The notes beneath the pieces were generated by a model. The model ran no database searches. It had not been told where the DNA came from and worked only from the letters and a program-made list of their open reading frames with translations. From UBA6168 sp964423205 (GTDB lineage: Bacteria > Bacteroidota > Bacteroidia > Chitinophagales > Saprospiraceae), in the NCBI GenBank assembly GCA_964423205.1, contig CAYRDX010000010.1:19513-83512 (forward strand): a DNA stretch of 64,000 nt. The letters run 5' to 3'. Below, piece after piece: positions 17,733 through 26,892 of this stretch (positions are counted from its first letter, which is position 1; the number at the start of each line of letters is the position of its first letter). The position numbers were made by a program, and so were the translations under genes.

Positions 17733-18614
17733 TTAACTGCCACTCGGTCTTTTCATGGCATTCAATCCTCTTTCCCTGTTGAGCATCCCGTAATTGACAA
17801 CTCTGTATTGTTGTTGCCTCAGCAAATCATGAAACTCTCTGGAAATCAGGGCATTCAATTCTGCCTGCCGGTGTCTGCTCATTTCCTTCAGTCCGAAAAT
17901 ATTCAAATCCTCCATTGCATTCATTTCAGGCGTCTCCAGTCCGATGTGAAAAACCAGCAATTTTACTGGTCCCGTCGTAAGTGAGCTCACTTTTGAAATC
18001 AGTGTATCGTGTTTGCTTTCGATTGGGGCGGCATATACGCCATCCACGCCCTCCTCTTCGTAATAGCGGGAAATGGAAAGACGGTATTCAGCAGCCAATT
18101 TTTCCACAATAGCCCTTGTGGCAGGGGTTTGGACTGCAGTGCCCATGTGATAATCGAGGTAATCGATTTTCAGACCGGCTTTCAGACCTTTTTCAATCTG
18201 GGCACGCAGCTCCTTTTCTATTTCAACCAATGATGGATTACTATCAAAAAGAGCACTTCTCGATCCGTGGAAATACCCCATTGAATCAACGAGGCTGGGA
18301 ACTGCATTTTTACCGGTGACTGGTCCCCATTTGTAATTTTTCCATTCCGAATTTAGCGTCAGGTGAATTCCGACGGAAACATTGGAATATTTTTTCAGGA
18401 TTTCAGCTCCTTCCATAAACCAGGGACAGGGCGTCATCACGGACATTGAAACTGGAATTCCTGTCTCAAGAACAGCTTTTGCAGCCATATTTACAGAATG
18501 GCACATCCCAATGTCATCGCAACGGATCAGAATCGGAATCTTATTACTGTTGGTTTGCGCAAATGACATTAAGGCTATCAGGCAGAATAGTTGGAACAGA
18601 GATATTCTTTTCAT
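17733..18614 (-). CDS. ChbG/HpnK (YdjC) family polysaccharide deacetylase, secreted
   Basis: The product has 293 residues with a signal peptide (about 1-20, ending SFAQ), so it acts outside the cytoplasm. The metal site of the YdjC family is visible: CDDIGMCHSVN near 32-42 (Asp33, Asp34 and His39) and VGIHLTLNSEW near 82-92, plus YLDYHMGT near 155. Family members remove N-acetyl groups from chitooligosaccharides or related amino sugars. The substrate here is unknown. It is convergent with the GH97 gene. Directly upstream of its start is an A-rich short-unit repeat, so its promoter must lie in or beyond that tract. Confidence 0.88.
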   Translation of the reverse strand: MKRISLFQLFCLIALMSFAQTNSNKIPILIRCDDIGMCHSVNMAAKAVLETGIPVSMSVMTPCPWFMEGAEILKKYSNVSVGIHLTLNSEWKNYKWGPVTGKNAVPSLVDSMGYFHGSRSALFDSNPSLVEIEKELRAQIEKGLKAGLKIDYLDYHMGTAVQTPATRAIVEKLAAEYRLSISRYYEEEGVDGVYAAPIESKHDTLISKVSSLTTGPVKLLVFHIGLETPEMNAMEDLNIFGLKEMSRHRQAELNALISREFHDLLRQQQYRVVNYGMLNRERGLNAMKRPSGS

Positions 18615-18668
18615 TGCGTAGAGTTAAGGAACAAGTAAAAAGTAAAAAGGCAAAAGGCAAAAGTTTTC
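18615..18668. repeat. A/G-rich short-unit repeat
   Basis: Units such as GTAAAAA and GGCAAAA repeat between the deacetylase start and the 58-bp repeat. Similar units occur at 26290-26350 and 1981-2003. Confidence 0.6.
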
Positions 18669-18726
18669 CAACTGATTTTCAATTGGTTAAGCAAACAATT
18701 TGGCTATTTTATTTTTGACTCATTAC
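18669..18726 (+). repeat. 58-bp dispersed repeat, copy B
   Basis: About 90% identical to 2101-2158 and equal in length. It follows a short-unit repeat tract, as copy A does. No plus-strand gene follows, so any promoter role would be limited here. Confidence 0.65.
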
Positions 18727-18929
18727 TAAGATGATAAAATAATTACAGCGGCCAATACCAGTATGTGGGCAGTCCAACCATAACAATGCAGCCATTGCCA
18801 TGGCTTGTGCTCCTTAATAAACGCCACGGCCAACTTATGCAGCAATATGGTAGTGAAAAACTGTTTTGAAAATTCAACCCCCTTCTCCAGGTGGTGCTGA
18901 ATGTCCCTATTGTTGGTTTCTGTTGGCAT
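18726..18929 (-). CDS. possible small membrane protein
   Basis: A 67-codon frame has one hydrophobic helix at the C-terminus (AHILVLAAVIILSS) and a basic, aromatic middle (FIKEHKPWQWLHCYGW). It has an ATG start and looks more protein-like than its alternative frames, but there is no family match I know of and no supporting neighbour. A downstream terminator-like structure is absent. Treat it as tentative. Confidence 0.35.
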   Translation of the reverse strand: MPTETNNRDIQHHLEKGVEFSKQFFTTILLHKLAVAFIKEHKPWQWLHCYGWTAHILVLAAVIILSS

Positions 18930-19002
18930 GTGTCATTTTGTGTCAAAAGGAAGCTGAAATTTAGATATTTTCAGTAGAATCACAGGCCACTTTGGATTTG
19001 GA

Positions 19003-19047
19003 ATAAAAAAAAAGGATTACAAAAACCTGTAAGCTTTTGTAATCCTT
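19003..19047 (-). terminator. intrinsic terminator of the 19131-19940 lipoprotein gene
   Basis: On the minus strand AAGGATTACAAAA (19035-19047) pairs with TTTTGTAATCCTT (19012-19024) around a 10-nt loop and is followed by about nine T. The stem is 13 bp and perfect. It lies 84 bp past the stop codon. Confidence 0.8.
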
Positions 19048-19130
19048 AAAAAATCAAGTTATAGCTGTTTGAAACAGGCCAATTATTCCAATGGCCGGAA
19101 ATTCAAACTGCTATAAACAAATTTGTCTAT

Positions 19131-19940
19131 CTACTGCCCCGGCGCCGGATCATCCACCAAAGTGAACACCCTCTCCACCGGGTTAAGGGGTGTCTGAACG
19201 GGATTCCCGTCTTTGTCAACAAGTGTCAGTTTAATCTTATTTTCTCCGATAGGAAGCCCCTCCAGATAGTATGGTTGCCATACATCCACAGTGAATTCAG
19301 TGGTGTCGTTGATCAGTATTTTCACCTTATTGCCATCCGGGCTCAGTGTCGTGTTTACCAGGAAGAAGTCGAGCATTACTTTGTCAGTCTCTGCCTTGCC
19401 GACATAATTCCCCTTTGGGCGGCTGTAAAAGAGCATAGGTTCGGAGACAGCCGCAGACTTGGTAATCGACTTAGCAGCCACCGTTACTTTCTGAGCAAGG
19501 CTGGCAGGTTTGGTCTTGATACTCTCATGGTAGGAGCGGGAGAGGAAGGAGAGAATATAATGCTCTCCATCCGCTACTTCATGGTCAAATTCAGCCGTAT
19601 ACTTGGCGATATAAGGCTCATCGTCAACGATGAGGTGGATGTGCTGACCCTCTTCGGAGTTAGCACACATTTTCTGTGGTGCGTCGGGAGTCTGTGCGCC
19701 CAATTGGTAATCCGTGGATTCTATCTGATATGTAAACTTTCCATTCTTATAGGTCATCCCCTTGATGGTCGCATCGGGATACTGAACGGAAGGTTCAAAG
19801 GCTTTAATGGTAATCTCTTTCACTACAGTCGTATCAGTTGCCTCTTCTGCTGAGGATTCACCGGAACCTGTACCGCAGGCACTGAAAAACATCACGGCTG
19901 CCAGGACAACCAATAAGGAAAACAAGGTGTTCTTTTTCAT
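19131..19940 (-). CDS. hypothetical lipoprotein
   Basis: The protein has 269 residues. Its signal peptide ends FFSAC, so Cys22 is lipidated, and an acidic Ser/Thr linker follows. Two similar modules seem present: the first contains EGQHIHLIVDDEPY and GEHYILSFLSRSYHESIK, the second has VMLDFFLVNTTLSPDGNKVKI and ends GENKIKLTLVDKDGNPV. Each pattern of ligand-like histidines then a GEH or GEN loop recalls the DUF4399-type domains, but the match is tentative. It is divergent from copA and has its own promoter (19971-20000) and terminator (19003-19047), so it is a single-gene unit. A link to copper handling is possible by position only. Confidence 0.85.
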   Translation of the reverse strand: MKKNTLFSLLVVLAAVMFFSACGTGSGESSAEEATDTTVVKEITIKAFEPSVQYPDATIKGMTYKNGKFTYQIESTDYQLGAQTPDAPQKMCANSEEGQHIHLIVDDEPYIAKYTAEFDHEVADGEHYILSFLSRSYHESIKTKPASLAQKVTVAAKSITKSAAVSEPMLFYSRPKGNYVGKAETDKVMLDFFLVNTTLSPDGNKVKILINDTTEFTVDVWQPYYLEGLPIGENKIKLTLVDKDGNPVQTPLNPVERVFTLVDDPAPGQ

Positions 19941-19970
19941 TAGTTTTATTTTGAATTAAAATTTGAACCG

Positions 19971-20000
19971 GAAAAGTAAAACGGAGGTGTTTCAATACAA
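19971..20000 (-). promoter_or_regulatory. candidate Bacteroidota promoter of the lipoprotein gene
   Basis: On the minus strand TTG (19998-20000), then 19 bp, then TACTTTTC (19971-19978), one base from TANNTTTG. The gene starts 30 bp downstream. Confidence 0.5.
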
Positions 20001-20031
20001 GCCGGGCAATTCAATTTGCCTTTATCCTTTT

Positions 20032-20039
20032 TACTTTTG
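20032..20039 (+). promoter_or_regulatory. candidate -7 box of copA
   Basis: TACTTTTG matches TANNTTTG exactly, 55 bp before the copA ATG. The -33 element is not convincing. Confidence 0.4.
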
Positions 20040-20094
20040 CCATACTGTTCCACCAACATATTTATCCGACTTTTAGTTTAGACAAAAGCTTCAA

Positions 20095-22206
20095 ATGAAC
20101 AAATCGACAGAAATACAGGTAGAAGGCATGAGCTGTCAGAGTTGCGCAAACAACATCAATACTTTTCTGGCAAAGAAAGGCCTGAAGGATATTGCCGTCA
20201 ATTTTTCCACCGGGCAGGTGCGTTTCGTCCAAGGTGAAGTGGAAGTGCCCATGGACGATATCAATAACGGCATCAGGAAACTGGGCTACACGGTGGCCGG
20301 AGATCTTGACAAACCACCTTTCTGGACCTTGAAACGCAAACTCATCGTTTCGGCCATCTTCACCTTCCCACTCTTGCTGGAACACTTTTTTATGATGGCC
20401 GGTATCCCCTTCCTGCAAAATAATTGGGTGCAATTGGCGCTCTGTCTTCCCGTTTACTCATTAGGCTTTTTCTATTTCGGTGGTTCAAGCTGGAATGCCC
20501 TGAAAAACGGAAACGTGCACATGGACATGCTGATATTTATCGGCAGCACGGCGGCCTTTGTCTATAGCCTCATCGGCACCTTCCAGGATAACCACATTTA
20601 CATTTTTTATGAAACAGCAGCCACCATCATCACATTGGTACTGACAGGTAATTACCTTGAACACCACTCCGTGAAACAAACCACTACTGCCATTGAAGAC
20701 CTGACACGCCTCCAGGTTGAATGGGTACGTAAAATCATGCCTTCGGGCACAGTGGTAACCATCGAGGCTGAAGAAGTTATGCCCGGCGACTGGCTGCAGG
20801 TGAATGAAGGTGATAAAATTCCGGTGGACGGCACCATCTTAAAAGGTGCTGCCGACGTAGATGAATCCATGCTCACCGGTGAAAGCCTGCCGGTCAGTAA
20901 AACGGAAAATGATGGCGTCATTGGTGGCTCTATGGTTACTCAAGGCAATTTCACTATGGCAGCAACAGCAGCCATGCGGGACACAGTGCTGAGCCAGATG
21001 ATTGAACTGGTGAAATCAGCACAGCAGAACAAACCCGATATCCAACGGCTCGCGGATAAAATAAGCAGCGTTTTTGTTCCGGCAGTTTTGATGATTGCCT
21101 TGCTCACCTTTACGCTATCAGCTTTTGTATTTGGCATCAGCCCACAGGAAGCTATGATGCGCAGTATTGCAGTTCTCGTCATTTCCTGCCCTTGTGCCAT
21201 GGGTCTCGCAACACCAACTGCTGTTATGGTGGGAGTGGGCAGGTTGGCCAAAAACGGCATTCTGGTGAAAGGTGGGCATACCCTCGAGGTCTTTTCCAAC
21301 ATAAAGAACTTTGTTTTTGATAAAACAGGAACCCTCACTTCCGGTGATTTCAAAATAAAGGACATTACCTATGTCAATGGCGAATCCGCCAATACCAATT
21401 CCATGATTCTGAAAATGGAGCAACATTCATCGCATCCTGTGGCCAAATCGCTGGTTAGGGAACTGGAAAATAGTGAACGCTTCGAAATGAATGGCGGTGC
21501 ACCGAAAATCAGAAAGATAAAAGAACTGAAAGGACAGGGCGTTACTGCTGAAGACCTCGAAGGAAATGTTTACAGGCTCGGCTCAAGACGTTTTGCAGCG
21601 CCATTTTTGGAGGAAGGCACTGCCCCACTCTATTTCTCCAAAAATGACACATTGCTGGCCTCCATAGAAATTGAAGATGATGTGAAAGAGAACACAGCAG
21701 TTGTGATTGACTACCTGAAAAAAGAAGGTAAAAACCCAATCATTCTCAGTGGTGACCGGGAGGAGAAAACAGCGGCAGTAGCCAGGCAACTCAATATTTC
21801 CGAATACTATGCTGAGCAATTGCCGGCGCAAAAACTGGAAGTAATTGAAAAATTGAATGCAAATGCATCGACGGCCATGATTGGAGACGGAATCAATGAC
21901 GCACCTGCTTTAGCCAAAGCCACCATAGGTGTCTCGCTGAGCAATGCCTCTCAGGTAGCCATGCAATCCGCACAAATCATCCTGCTCAATGGCTCACTGG
22001 ACCGGCTGCCCAAGGCTTTAGCCATTTCCAAAGCCACCCTTACCACCATCAAACAAAACCTGTTCTGGGCATTTTCCTATAACATTGTGGCGATACCGGT
22101 AGCATTTCTTGGCTTCCTGAGTCCCATGTGGGGAGCACTGTTTATGGCCTTTTCCGATGTGGTGGTGATTGGAAATTCTATACGGTTGAAGACGAGGAAG
22201 ATTTAG
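20095..22206 (+). CDS. copA: copper-exporting P1B-type ATPase
   Basis: CopA pumps Cu(I) out of the cytoplasm. The 703-residue protein has one N-terminal metal-binding HMA domain with GMSCQSC (Cys14, Cys17), the membrane site CPC at 365-367 in SCPCAMGLATP, the actuator motif TGES, the phosphorylation site DKTGT (Asp409), the nucleotide-domain HP motif in HSSHPVAKS, and GDGINDAP in the hinge. About eight membrane helices are expected. A single HMA domain with CPC marks the Cu/Ag subgroup. No CueR or CopZ gene is adjacent. CutC, once linked to copper, lies at 38416 but is not associated. A heptamer repeat tract begins at the stop codon. Confidence 0.96.
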   Translation: MNKSTEIQVEGMSCQSCANNINTFLAKKGLKDIAVNFSTGQVRFVQGEVEVPMDDINNGIRKLGYTVAGDLDKPPFWTLKRKLIVSAIFTFPLLLEHFFMMAGIPFLQNNWVQLALCLPVYSLGFFYFGGSSWNALKNGNVHMDMLIFIGSTAAFVYSLIGTFQDNHIYIFYETAATIITLVLTGNYLEHHSVKQTTTAIEDLTRLQVEWVRKIMPSGTVVTIEAEEVMPGDWLQVNEGDKIPVDGTILKGAADVDESMLTGESLPVSKTENDGVIGGSMVTQGNFTMAATAAMRDTVLSQMIELVKSAQQNKPDIQRLADKISSVFVPAVLMIALLTFTLSAFVFGISPQEAMMRSIAVLVISCPCAMGLATPTAVMVGVGRLAKNGILVKGGHTLEVFSNIKNFVFDKTGTLTSGDFKIKDITYVNGESANTNSMILKMEQHSSHPVAKSLVRELENSERFEMNGGAPKIRKIKELKGQGVTAEDLEGNVYRLGSRRFAAPFLEEGTAPLYFSKNDTLLASIEIEDDVKENTAVVIDYLKKEGKNPIILSGDREEKTAAVARQLNISEYYAEQLPAQKLEVIEKLNANASTAMIGDGINDAPALAKATIGVSLSNASQVAMQSAQIILLNGSLDRLPKALAISKATLTTIKQNLFWAFSYNIVAIPVAFLGFLSPMWGALFMAFSDVVVIGNSIRLKTRKI

Positions 22207-22321
22207 CTGTTGGCTGTTGGCTGTTAGCTGTTAGCTATTGGCTGTTATCTGTTAGCTATTGGCTGTTAGCTGTTGGCTGTTAGCTGTTAGCTATTGGCTG
22301 TGGGCTGTTAGCTGTTGGGTA
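22205..22321 (+). repeat. GGCTGTT/AGCTATT heptamer tract
   Basis: About 16 units of a degenerate 7-bp repeat (GGCTGTT, AGCTGTT, AGCTATT) begin at the copA stop codon. The reverse-complement family (CCAATAG, CCAACAG) appears at 24356-24407 on the other side of the RHS remnant. Confidence 0.85.
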
Positions 22322-22423
22322 TTGACCGCTTACTCATTCAGTAATAGCTGCTTACCTATTTGGGATTGGATTTTTCTGCAAGCTGCTTCGTCACTGGCAT
22401 TTTAGCTTAAGATAACAAGGCTT

Positions 22424-24315
22424 TTGGAGTTAACTTCCAGCCGCCAAAAGCCAAGTGCTTATTGCAAAAACGGCGCTTACTGGCCGATAGTTACCGGAAC
22501 TCCTTTTTCTCTTACTCAATACGAAAACTCACCCCTGAGCCGGGTAATTTCGGCCACACCCCCTGGAGGCTACGCCACGACTACATCCTACGGAGCCAAT
22601 ACCTCAGTTATTGCTGTACCGGGCACCGGCATCTCTTATCCCGTCGGCAGCCTTTATGAAACCAAGGTCACCGACCCCGACAACCGCGTGAACATTACCT
22701 ATACCGACAAACGGGGCCGTGTGATTCTCAGCAGTCAAACAGACAGTAACGGCACCAGTCCGGCAGACACCTATCATCAGTACGACGATAAAGACCGCTT
22801 GATTCGGGTTATTCCACCGGGTGCTACTACTGCGAATGCGGATTTGATTTATGCCTACGAATACGACAGCCGGGACCGGATGACTAAGAAAAAAGTACCA
22901 GGCGCAGGCAACATGTATATGAAATACAATGTGCGCGACCTGCTGGTATTCTCCCGCGACAGCAACCTGGTCTCTTCCGGCCAGTGCACAGGCCATAAAT
23001 ACGATGATTACGGCCGCGTGCTGGAAACAGGCCTGGTGAGCGGATTTCCGTCTGACCCCAACGCTTCCTTTAGCTTTTTGGAACTGCAAAGCAAAAACTT
23101 CTACGACGGCTACGATGGAAGTACCCAACTCAACCTGGCCAGCTTCCCGCAGTACAGGGGCAAGGTGCGTCGCAATGAAAACCGCGTGCTCGGAACAAAC
23201 ACCTGGCTGCACAGTACCTTTACTTATGATGCTTACGGTCGCATCACCCAAACCCAGGGCAACAGTTACCTGAACAGCACTACTGCCAATGCCGAAACCA
23301 CGGTCAACACTTACGACTTTTCCGATTTTCTAATGCTATCCACCCGAACGCATCTGCCCGGTTCGGCTGCGGCTACCGGCAATCAGACCATCAAAACGAA
23401 CTACCTGAACGACCAGGCCGGTCGAAAAACGGATTTACTGCTGGAAATAGGAGGAATCAACACCCATCTCGCCAAGTACAGTTACGACTACCGGGAACGC
23501 CTCATAGAGCGAAACCTGCACTCGGGCCAGTACGGCAGCACCTGGGCCTGGCTCCAGAGCGTGGACTACGCCTACAATGACCAGAATTGGCTTACCGCCA
23601 TTAACACCAAAAACGCAACTGGCTCTAATCTGGCACTCAGCGCGACCTGCACCCCTGCTATGCCGACTCCGGGCAGTACAGCATTGGTTGTGTACCCGGA
23701 AGACAACGACCTGTTCTATCTGGAACTCCGATACGACCAGCTCTTCACCACTTCCTCATCCACCGGTGGCACGATAAGTGGTTTAGGCGGCACAGTGCAA
23801 AAGAATGGCAACATTGCACAAATGGCCTGGCGCACGCGGGGGCGTGAAAGACAGGTTTACAGTTTCACTTACGACCACCTCAGTCGCCTGAGTTCCGCCA
23901 GCTACTTCGACGTCAATAATTCAAACTCAGCCACTGCCAGCAACTGCTTCAACGAATCACTCAGCTACGACATCAGGGGTAATATCCTCAGCCTGCAACG
24001 CAGGGGTTTCTACCAGGACGGAAGTACCTGCACTTTCGGCCAGATAGACAACTTAACCTACTCCTACGCTTCCAACAGCAACCGGCTTACCTCCATTGCA
24101 GATGCAACGTCACTATCGGCAGCAAGAGCACGAGGCTTCAACCCCGGCCTGGGAGGAAGCGGCTACACCTACCCCGAGTACTCGGGGGCAACGGCAACCT
24201 CAAAACAGATTCCTACAAAGGCATCACCAACATAAGCTATAATCACCTAAATATATCCGCTGGAACTGTCAAAGCGATTCAAACGGCTAATTCTACAAAG
24301 ATACCGCCTCGCTGA
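22424..24315 (+). pseudogene. RHS/YD-repeat protein fragment, truncated and frameshifted
   Basis: The sequence encodes YD-repeat units (YQYDDKDRLIRV-like, YNVRDLLVFSRDSN, YDYRERLIERN, YDHLSRLSSAS) typical of Bacteroidota RHS proteins, which are normally well over 1000 residues with a long N-terminus and a variable toxin-like C-terminus. Here the first 14 residues derive from repeat DNA and true RHS sequence begins near KNGAYWPIVTG. At 24172-24187 the palindrome CCCCGAGTACTCGGGG sits where a YTYDGNGNL motif is expected, moving the frame (stop at 24235). In the other frame the sequence continues as GNGNLKTDSYKGITNISYN until a stop at 24315. Both gene ends and any effector domain are missing, so it is a remnant. 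Confidence 0.85.
24172..24187. repeat. 16-bp perfect palindrome inside the RHS remnant
   Basis: CCCCGAGTACTCGGGG is identical to 2004-2019. It interrupts the codons for YTYDGNGN-type sequence; removal of 14 bp would rejoin the two frames apart from one missing Asp codon. Confidence 0.85.
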
Positions 24316-24355
24316 GGCGCCAAATATTTACAATCTTTAAGAATTCTGAATTCTG

Positions 24356-24407
24356 AAAGCCAACTTTTAAACAGCCAAATGCCAAAAGCCAACAGCCAAT
24401 AGCTAAG
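24356..24407 (+). repeat. CCAACAG/CCAATAG heptamer tract
   Basis: Units run in the opposite sense to 22205-22321, so the RHS remnant lies between inverted repeat tracts. The sbcD stop codon (TAG on the minus strand) falls inside this tract. Confidence 0.75.
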
Positions 24408-25623
24408 AAGCATCCAACTGCTCCTTCCTCCAAACTTCAAGTTCTTTGAAGGTTTGCAGCAGTTCATCCATGTTTTCCGGTGCGATGCCGGCGCTTTCAC
24501 ATTTTTTGGTAAATACGTCGATAGGTGACAGGTCTCCAAGTTCTTTAAGCTCGAACAGGTCTTCCGTTTGCTTCCTGTCCAATTGGAGGCGGGTACGGAG
24601 TAAGTCAATGTTTTTGCCGGTCAAATATTCCCGTAATTCATTGTCGAGATTGGGGATAGCGGTATCGGATTCCACGGTCACTTCGAGCCATGTCGCCAGC
24701 CCGTCTTTATAATTTTCATGGAGTTCATCCAGTCGCTGGAAAACCTTGTCGTAGGTCGTTTCTACGGATTTTAGCCTGCGGAATAGTGGCACCTGAATTT
24801 CCCGGATGCTTTTGATGGACTTGCCTGAAAACTCCACACAGACCACCACTTTGTCGTCTTTTGTCTCACTGAAACTCAGGGGAATGAGAGAGCCGCTATA
24901 GCGGATATGTTCCATTTTACCGACAGCCTGCGGGCGGTGGATATGCCCAAGAGCCACATAATCAAATTCCTTGGGGAATTGTTCGGCATTAATGTTTTCA
25001 AGATTGCCCAGATAAATGTTGTCCTGTTTATCACTTGCCTTAGCTCCTGTTGCGTACAAGTGGCCTGTTGCAATAATCGGCATATCTTTCGGCGATTTGG
25101 ATTCTGCCAGTTTGCCAACTTCTCTGAAATGATTTACAATCCCCTGTTTTGTCCTTTCCTCACGGTCCTGAATGCTTTCGCCGGGAATTGCTTTCCTGAT
25201 ATCCTGATCGCGCAGAAAGGGCACGGCAGCCACAACGCATTCCACTTCTTCTTTTTCATTTCGAAGCTGTATGATTTCATCCTCCGGATTTTCGGTAACG
25301 CAACCGACCACATGCACATCGAGCAGTTGCAGCAGTTCTTTTGGAGCGTTCAGCATGAGGGGTGAATCGTGATTTCCTCCGGTGATGACGACGTGCCGGC
25401 AGCTTGTTTTGTGGAGTTTTTTCAAAAAAGTGAAATACAATGTCTGGGCTGAATTGGGAGGATTGCTGATGTCAAAAATATCACCTGCCACAATCAGGGC
25501 ATCAATTTTTTCTTTGGATATGGTTTCAACCAGCCAATCCAAAGCAAGGCTGTGTTCTTCATCCCGTTCCCTCGAAATGAACTTTTGGCCGAGATGCCAA
25601 TCGGATGTGTGGATTATTTTCAT
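24403..25623 (-). CDS. sbcD: exonuclease SbcD (Mre11-like nuclease subunit)
   Basis: SbcD is the Mn-dependent phosphoesterase of the SbcCD complex, which opens DNA hairpins and trims double-strand ends. The 406-residue protein from the ATG at 25623 has the five phosphoesterase motifs in order: SDWHLG, AGDIFD, GGNHDSP, GHLYATG and ALGHIHRP. A C-terminal capping region follows to LDAS. Residues encoded before position 25623 come from repeat sequence and are not used. sbcC would normally be next downstream, yet the RHS remnant lies there on the other strand. The partner must be elsewhere or missing. The setting is of note because SbcCD attacks the very hairpins that are abundant here. Confidence 0.93.
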   Translation of the reverse strand: MKIIHTSDWHLGQKFISRERDEEHSLALDWLVETISKEKIDALIVAGDIFDISNPPNSAQTLYFTFLKKLHKTSCRHVVITGGNHDSPLMLNAPKELLQLLDVHVVGCVTENPEDEIIQLRNEKEEVECVVAAVPFLRDQDIRKAIPGESIQDREERTKQGIVNHFREVGKLAESKSPKDMPIIATGHLYATGAKASDKQDNIYLGNLENINAEQFPKEFDYVALGHIHRPQAVGKMEHIRYSGSLIPLSFSETKDDKVVVCVEFSGKSIKSIREIQVPLFRRLKSVETTYDKVFQRLDELHENYKDGLATWLEVTVESDTAIPNLDNELREYLTGKNIDLLRTRLQLDRKQTEDLFELKELGDLSPIDVFTKKCESAGIAPENMDELLQTFKELEVWRKEQLDAS

Positions 25624-25698
25624 AGTTGCTTTTAGCAGGGGGCGGTTGGCATTTGGCTGGTGGCTGACTACCCCGAAGGGGCAAGCAGCCAATAGCCT
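25624..25698. repeat. heptamer repeat with CCCCGAAGGGG hairpin
   Basis: Between sbcD and the next gene. The module TACCCCGAAGGGGCAAGCAGCC (split here for reading as TACCCC-GAA-GGGG-CAAGCAGCC) is followed by CCAATAG-type units and closely matches 2067-2090. Confidence 0.7.
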
Positions 25699-26289
25699 TC
25701 AAACGTGTTTCCCCACTTCCCAGCCTTTTTTCATCAAATAGATTTCCCCACTTTCCTGCGCACCAGCCTCAAGAGTCGTTGCCATGGAATCGTTCCAGCG
25801 GTTCAGGTAACCGAATAAAGCAATAACGCCCAGCATTTCGACTATTTCGCCATCATCCCAATATATTCTCAGGTTGTCAGAAATAACAGCATCCACAGCA
25901 TTGGGTATACTCGAAGCGGCTATGGCAAAGTCCAGCGCAGCTCTTTCGGCTTCACTGAAAGCCGGGTGTGTTTTATAATCCCAGATGTTTCCCAATTGCT
26001 CAGCAGCTGCACCATACCGTTCAGCCGCCCGGATGGTATGTGCCTGACAATAGCGGCAACCGGCATGCAGGCTGGCGACAAAACCAATGAGCCGTTTCAG
26101 GGCACTTGTGACCCTGCCCTCGTTTTTCATCACCGCCATATTGAGCTCGATAAATGCTTTGGCAATATGTGGGCGGATTTGCATGGTCAGAACGCTGTTC
26201 GGTGGGAAACCAAGTGTTTCATTAAAAAACCGGGCAAGTTCAGCTACTTCAGGATTGGCATCGGTTGGAAGCGGATTGACTAAGGGCAT
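25699..26289 (-). CDS. carboxymuconolactone decarboxylase/AhpD-like protein
   Basis: The product has 197 residues from the ATG at 26289. The helical CMD fold carries the redox pair in AGCRYCQAHT (Cys-x-x-Cys with a following His), the signature of the AhpD-type alkylhydroperoxidase subgroup. Early residues FFNETLGFPPNSVLTM and the central FIELNMAVM are also family-like. Members either reduce peroxides or have unknown roles, so the physiological function is open. It is upstream of sbcD on the same strand, separated by repeats. Codons before 26289 are made of repeat sequence and are rejected as coding. Confidence 0.85.
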   Translation of the reverse strand: MPLVNPLPTDANPEVAELARFFNETLGFPPNSVLTMQIRPHIAKAFIELNMAVMKNEGRVTSALKRLIGFVASLHAGCRYCQAHTIRAAERYGAAAEQLGNIWDYKTHPAFSEAERAALDFAIAASSIPNAVDAVISDNLRIYWDDGEIVEMLGVIALFGYLNRWNDSMATTLEAGAQESGEIYLMKKGWEVGKHV

Positions 26290-26892
26290 TTTTGTGAAGT
26301 AAAAGGTGAAAAGGTAAAAGTATGAAGGCAAAAGTAAAAAGGTAAAAGGCAAAATGGTTAATTGGTTATTTGGTTAATCGGTTAACTGTAATGGATATAA
26401 TGGGTGAAATTCATTTTCAACTTGGTTCTAAGTTCTTCATTCATCGTTCATAGTTCATTCCCGAGCCCCGAGGCTTTGGGGCAGGCATTCCTATCTCCTA
26501 TCTCATATCTCATATCTCATATCTCCTATCTCATATCTCATATCTCCTATCTCATAGCTCATAGCTGCCCTACCCTCTTTAAAATGTCAAATTTTCAGAA
26601 ATCGCTATTTTCTGTTTATTTAAAGAAATATCTTTTTGGGGAAATGCTGACTGAGGAGATGAAGACTATGCTATCTTATTTAGCCGCTGGCATTTAGCAA
26701 CAATTATGGTGTTGATTCTAATTGATTAGAAAGATGGAATGAGGAGGTGCAGACCCGCGTAATTCAGGTGCATCTTAGTCATACGTGTTACAACATGGCA
26801 GAACCGATTATTTCAGAATGACAAAACCCAAATACAATGGCTAAGTAAAAATTCTACAGCCAATAGCAAAAAGCCAATAGCTAACAGCCACC
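26290..26892. repeat. 603-bp region made largely of short-unit repeat families
   Basis: In order: A/G-rich units (AAAAGGT, AAAAGGC) to about 26350, GGTTAATT-type units to 26390, TTCATAG units with a GCCCCGAGGCTTTGGGGC hairpin and GGCAGGC near 26461-26490, about ten TCTCATA heptamers (26490-26570), about 280 bp without recognised content, and CCAATAG units (26858-26892) that run into the ychF stop codon. An open frame at 26404-26697 is only the translation of the repeats. No real gene is seen. Confidence 0.75.

Noticed and set aside
22604..23251. 215-codon minus-strand frame opposite the RHS remnant
   Set aside because: The plus strand has clear YD repeats; the antisense frame is a by-product of codon use.
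26404..26697. 97-codon open frame between the CMD gene and ychF
   Set aside because: The middle is SYLISHI repeated, the translation of TCTCATA heptamers; no protein-like composition outside the repeat.
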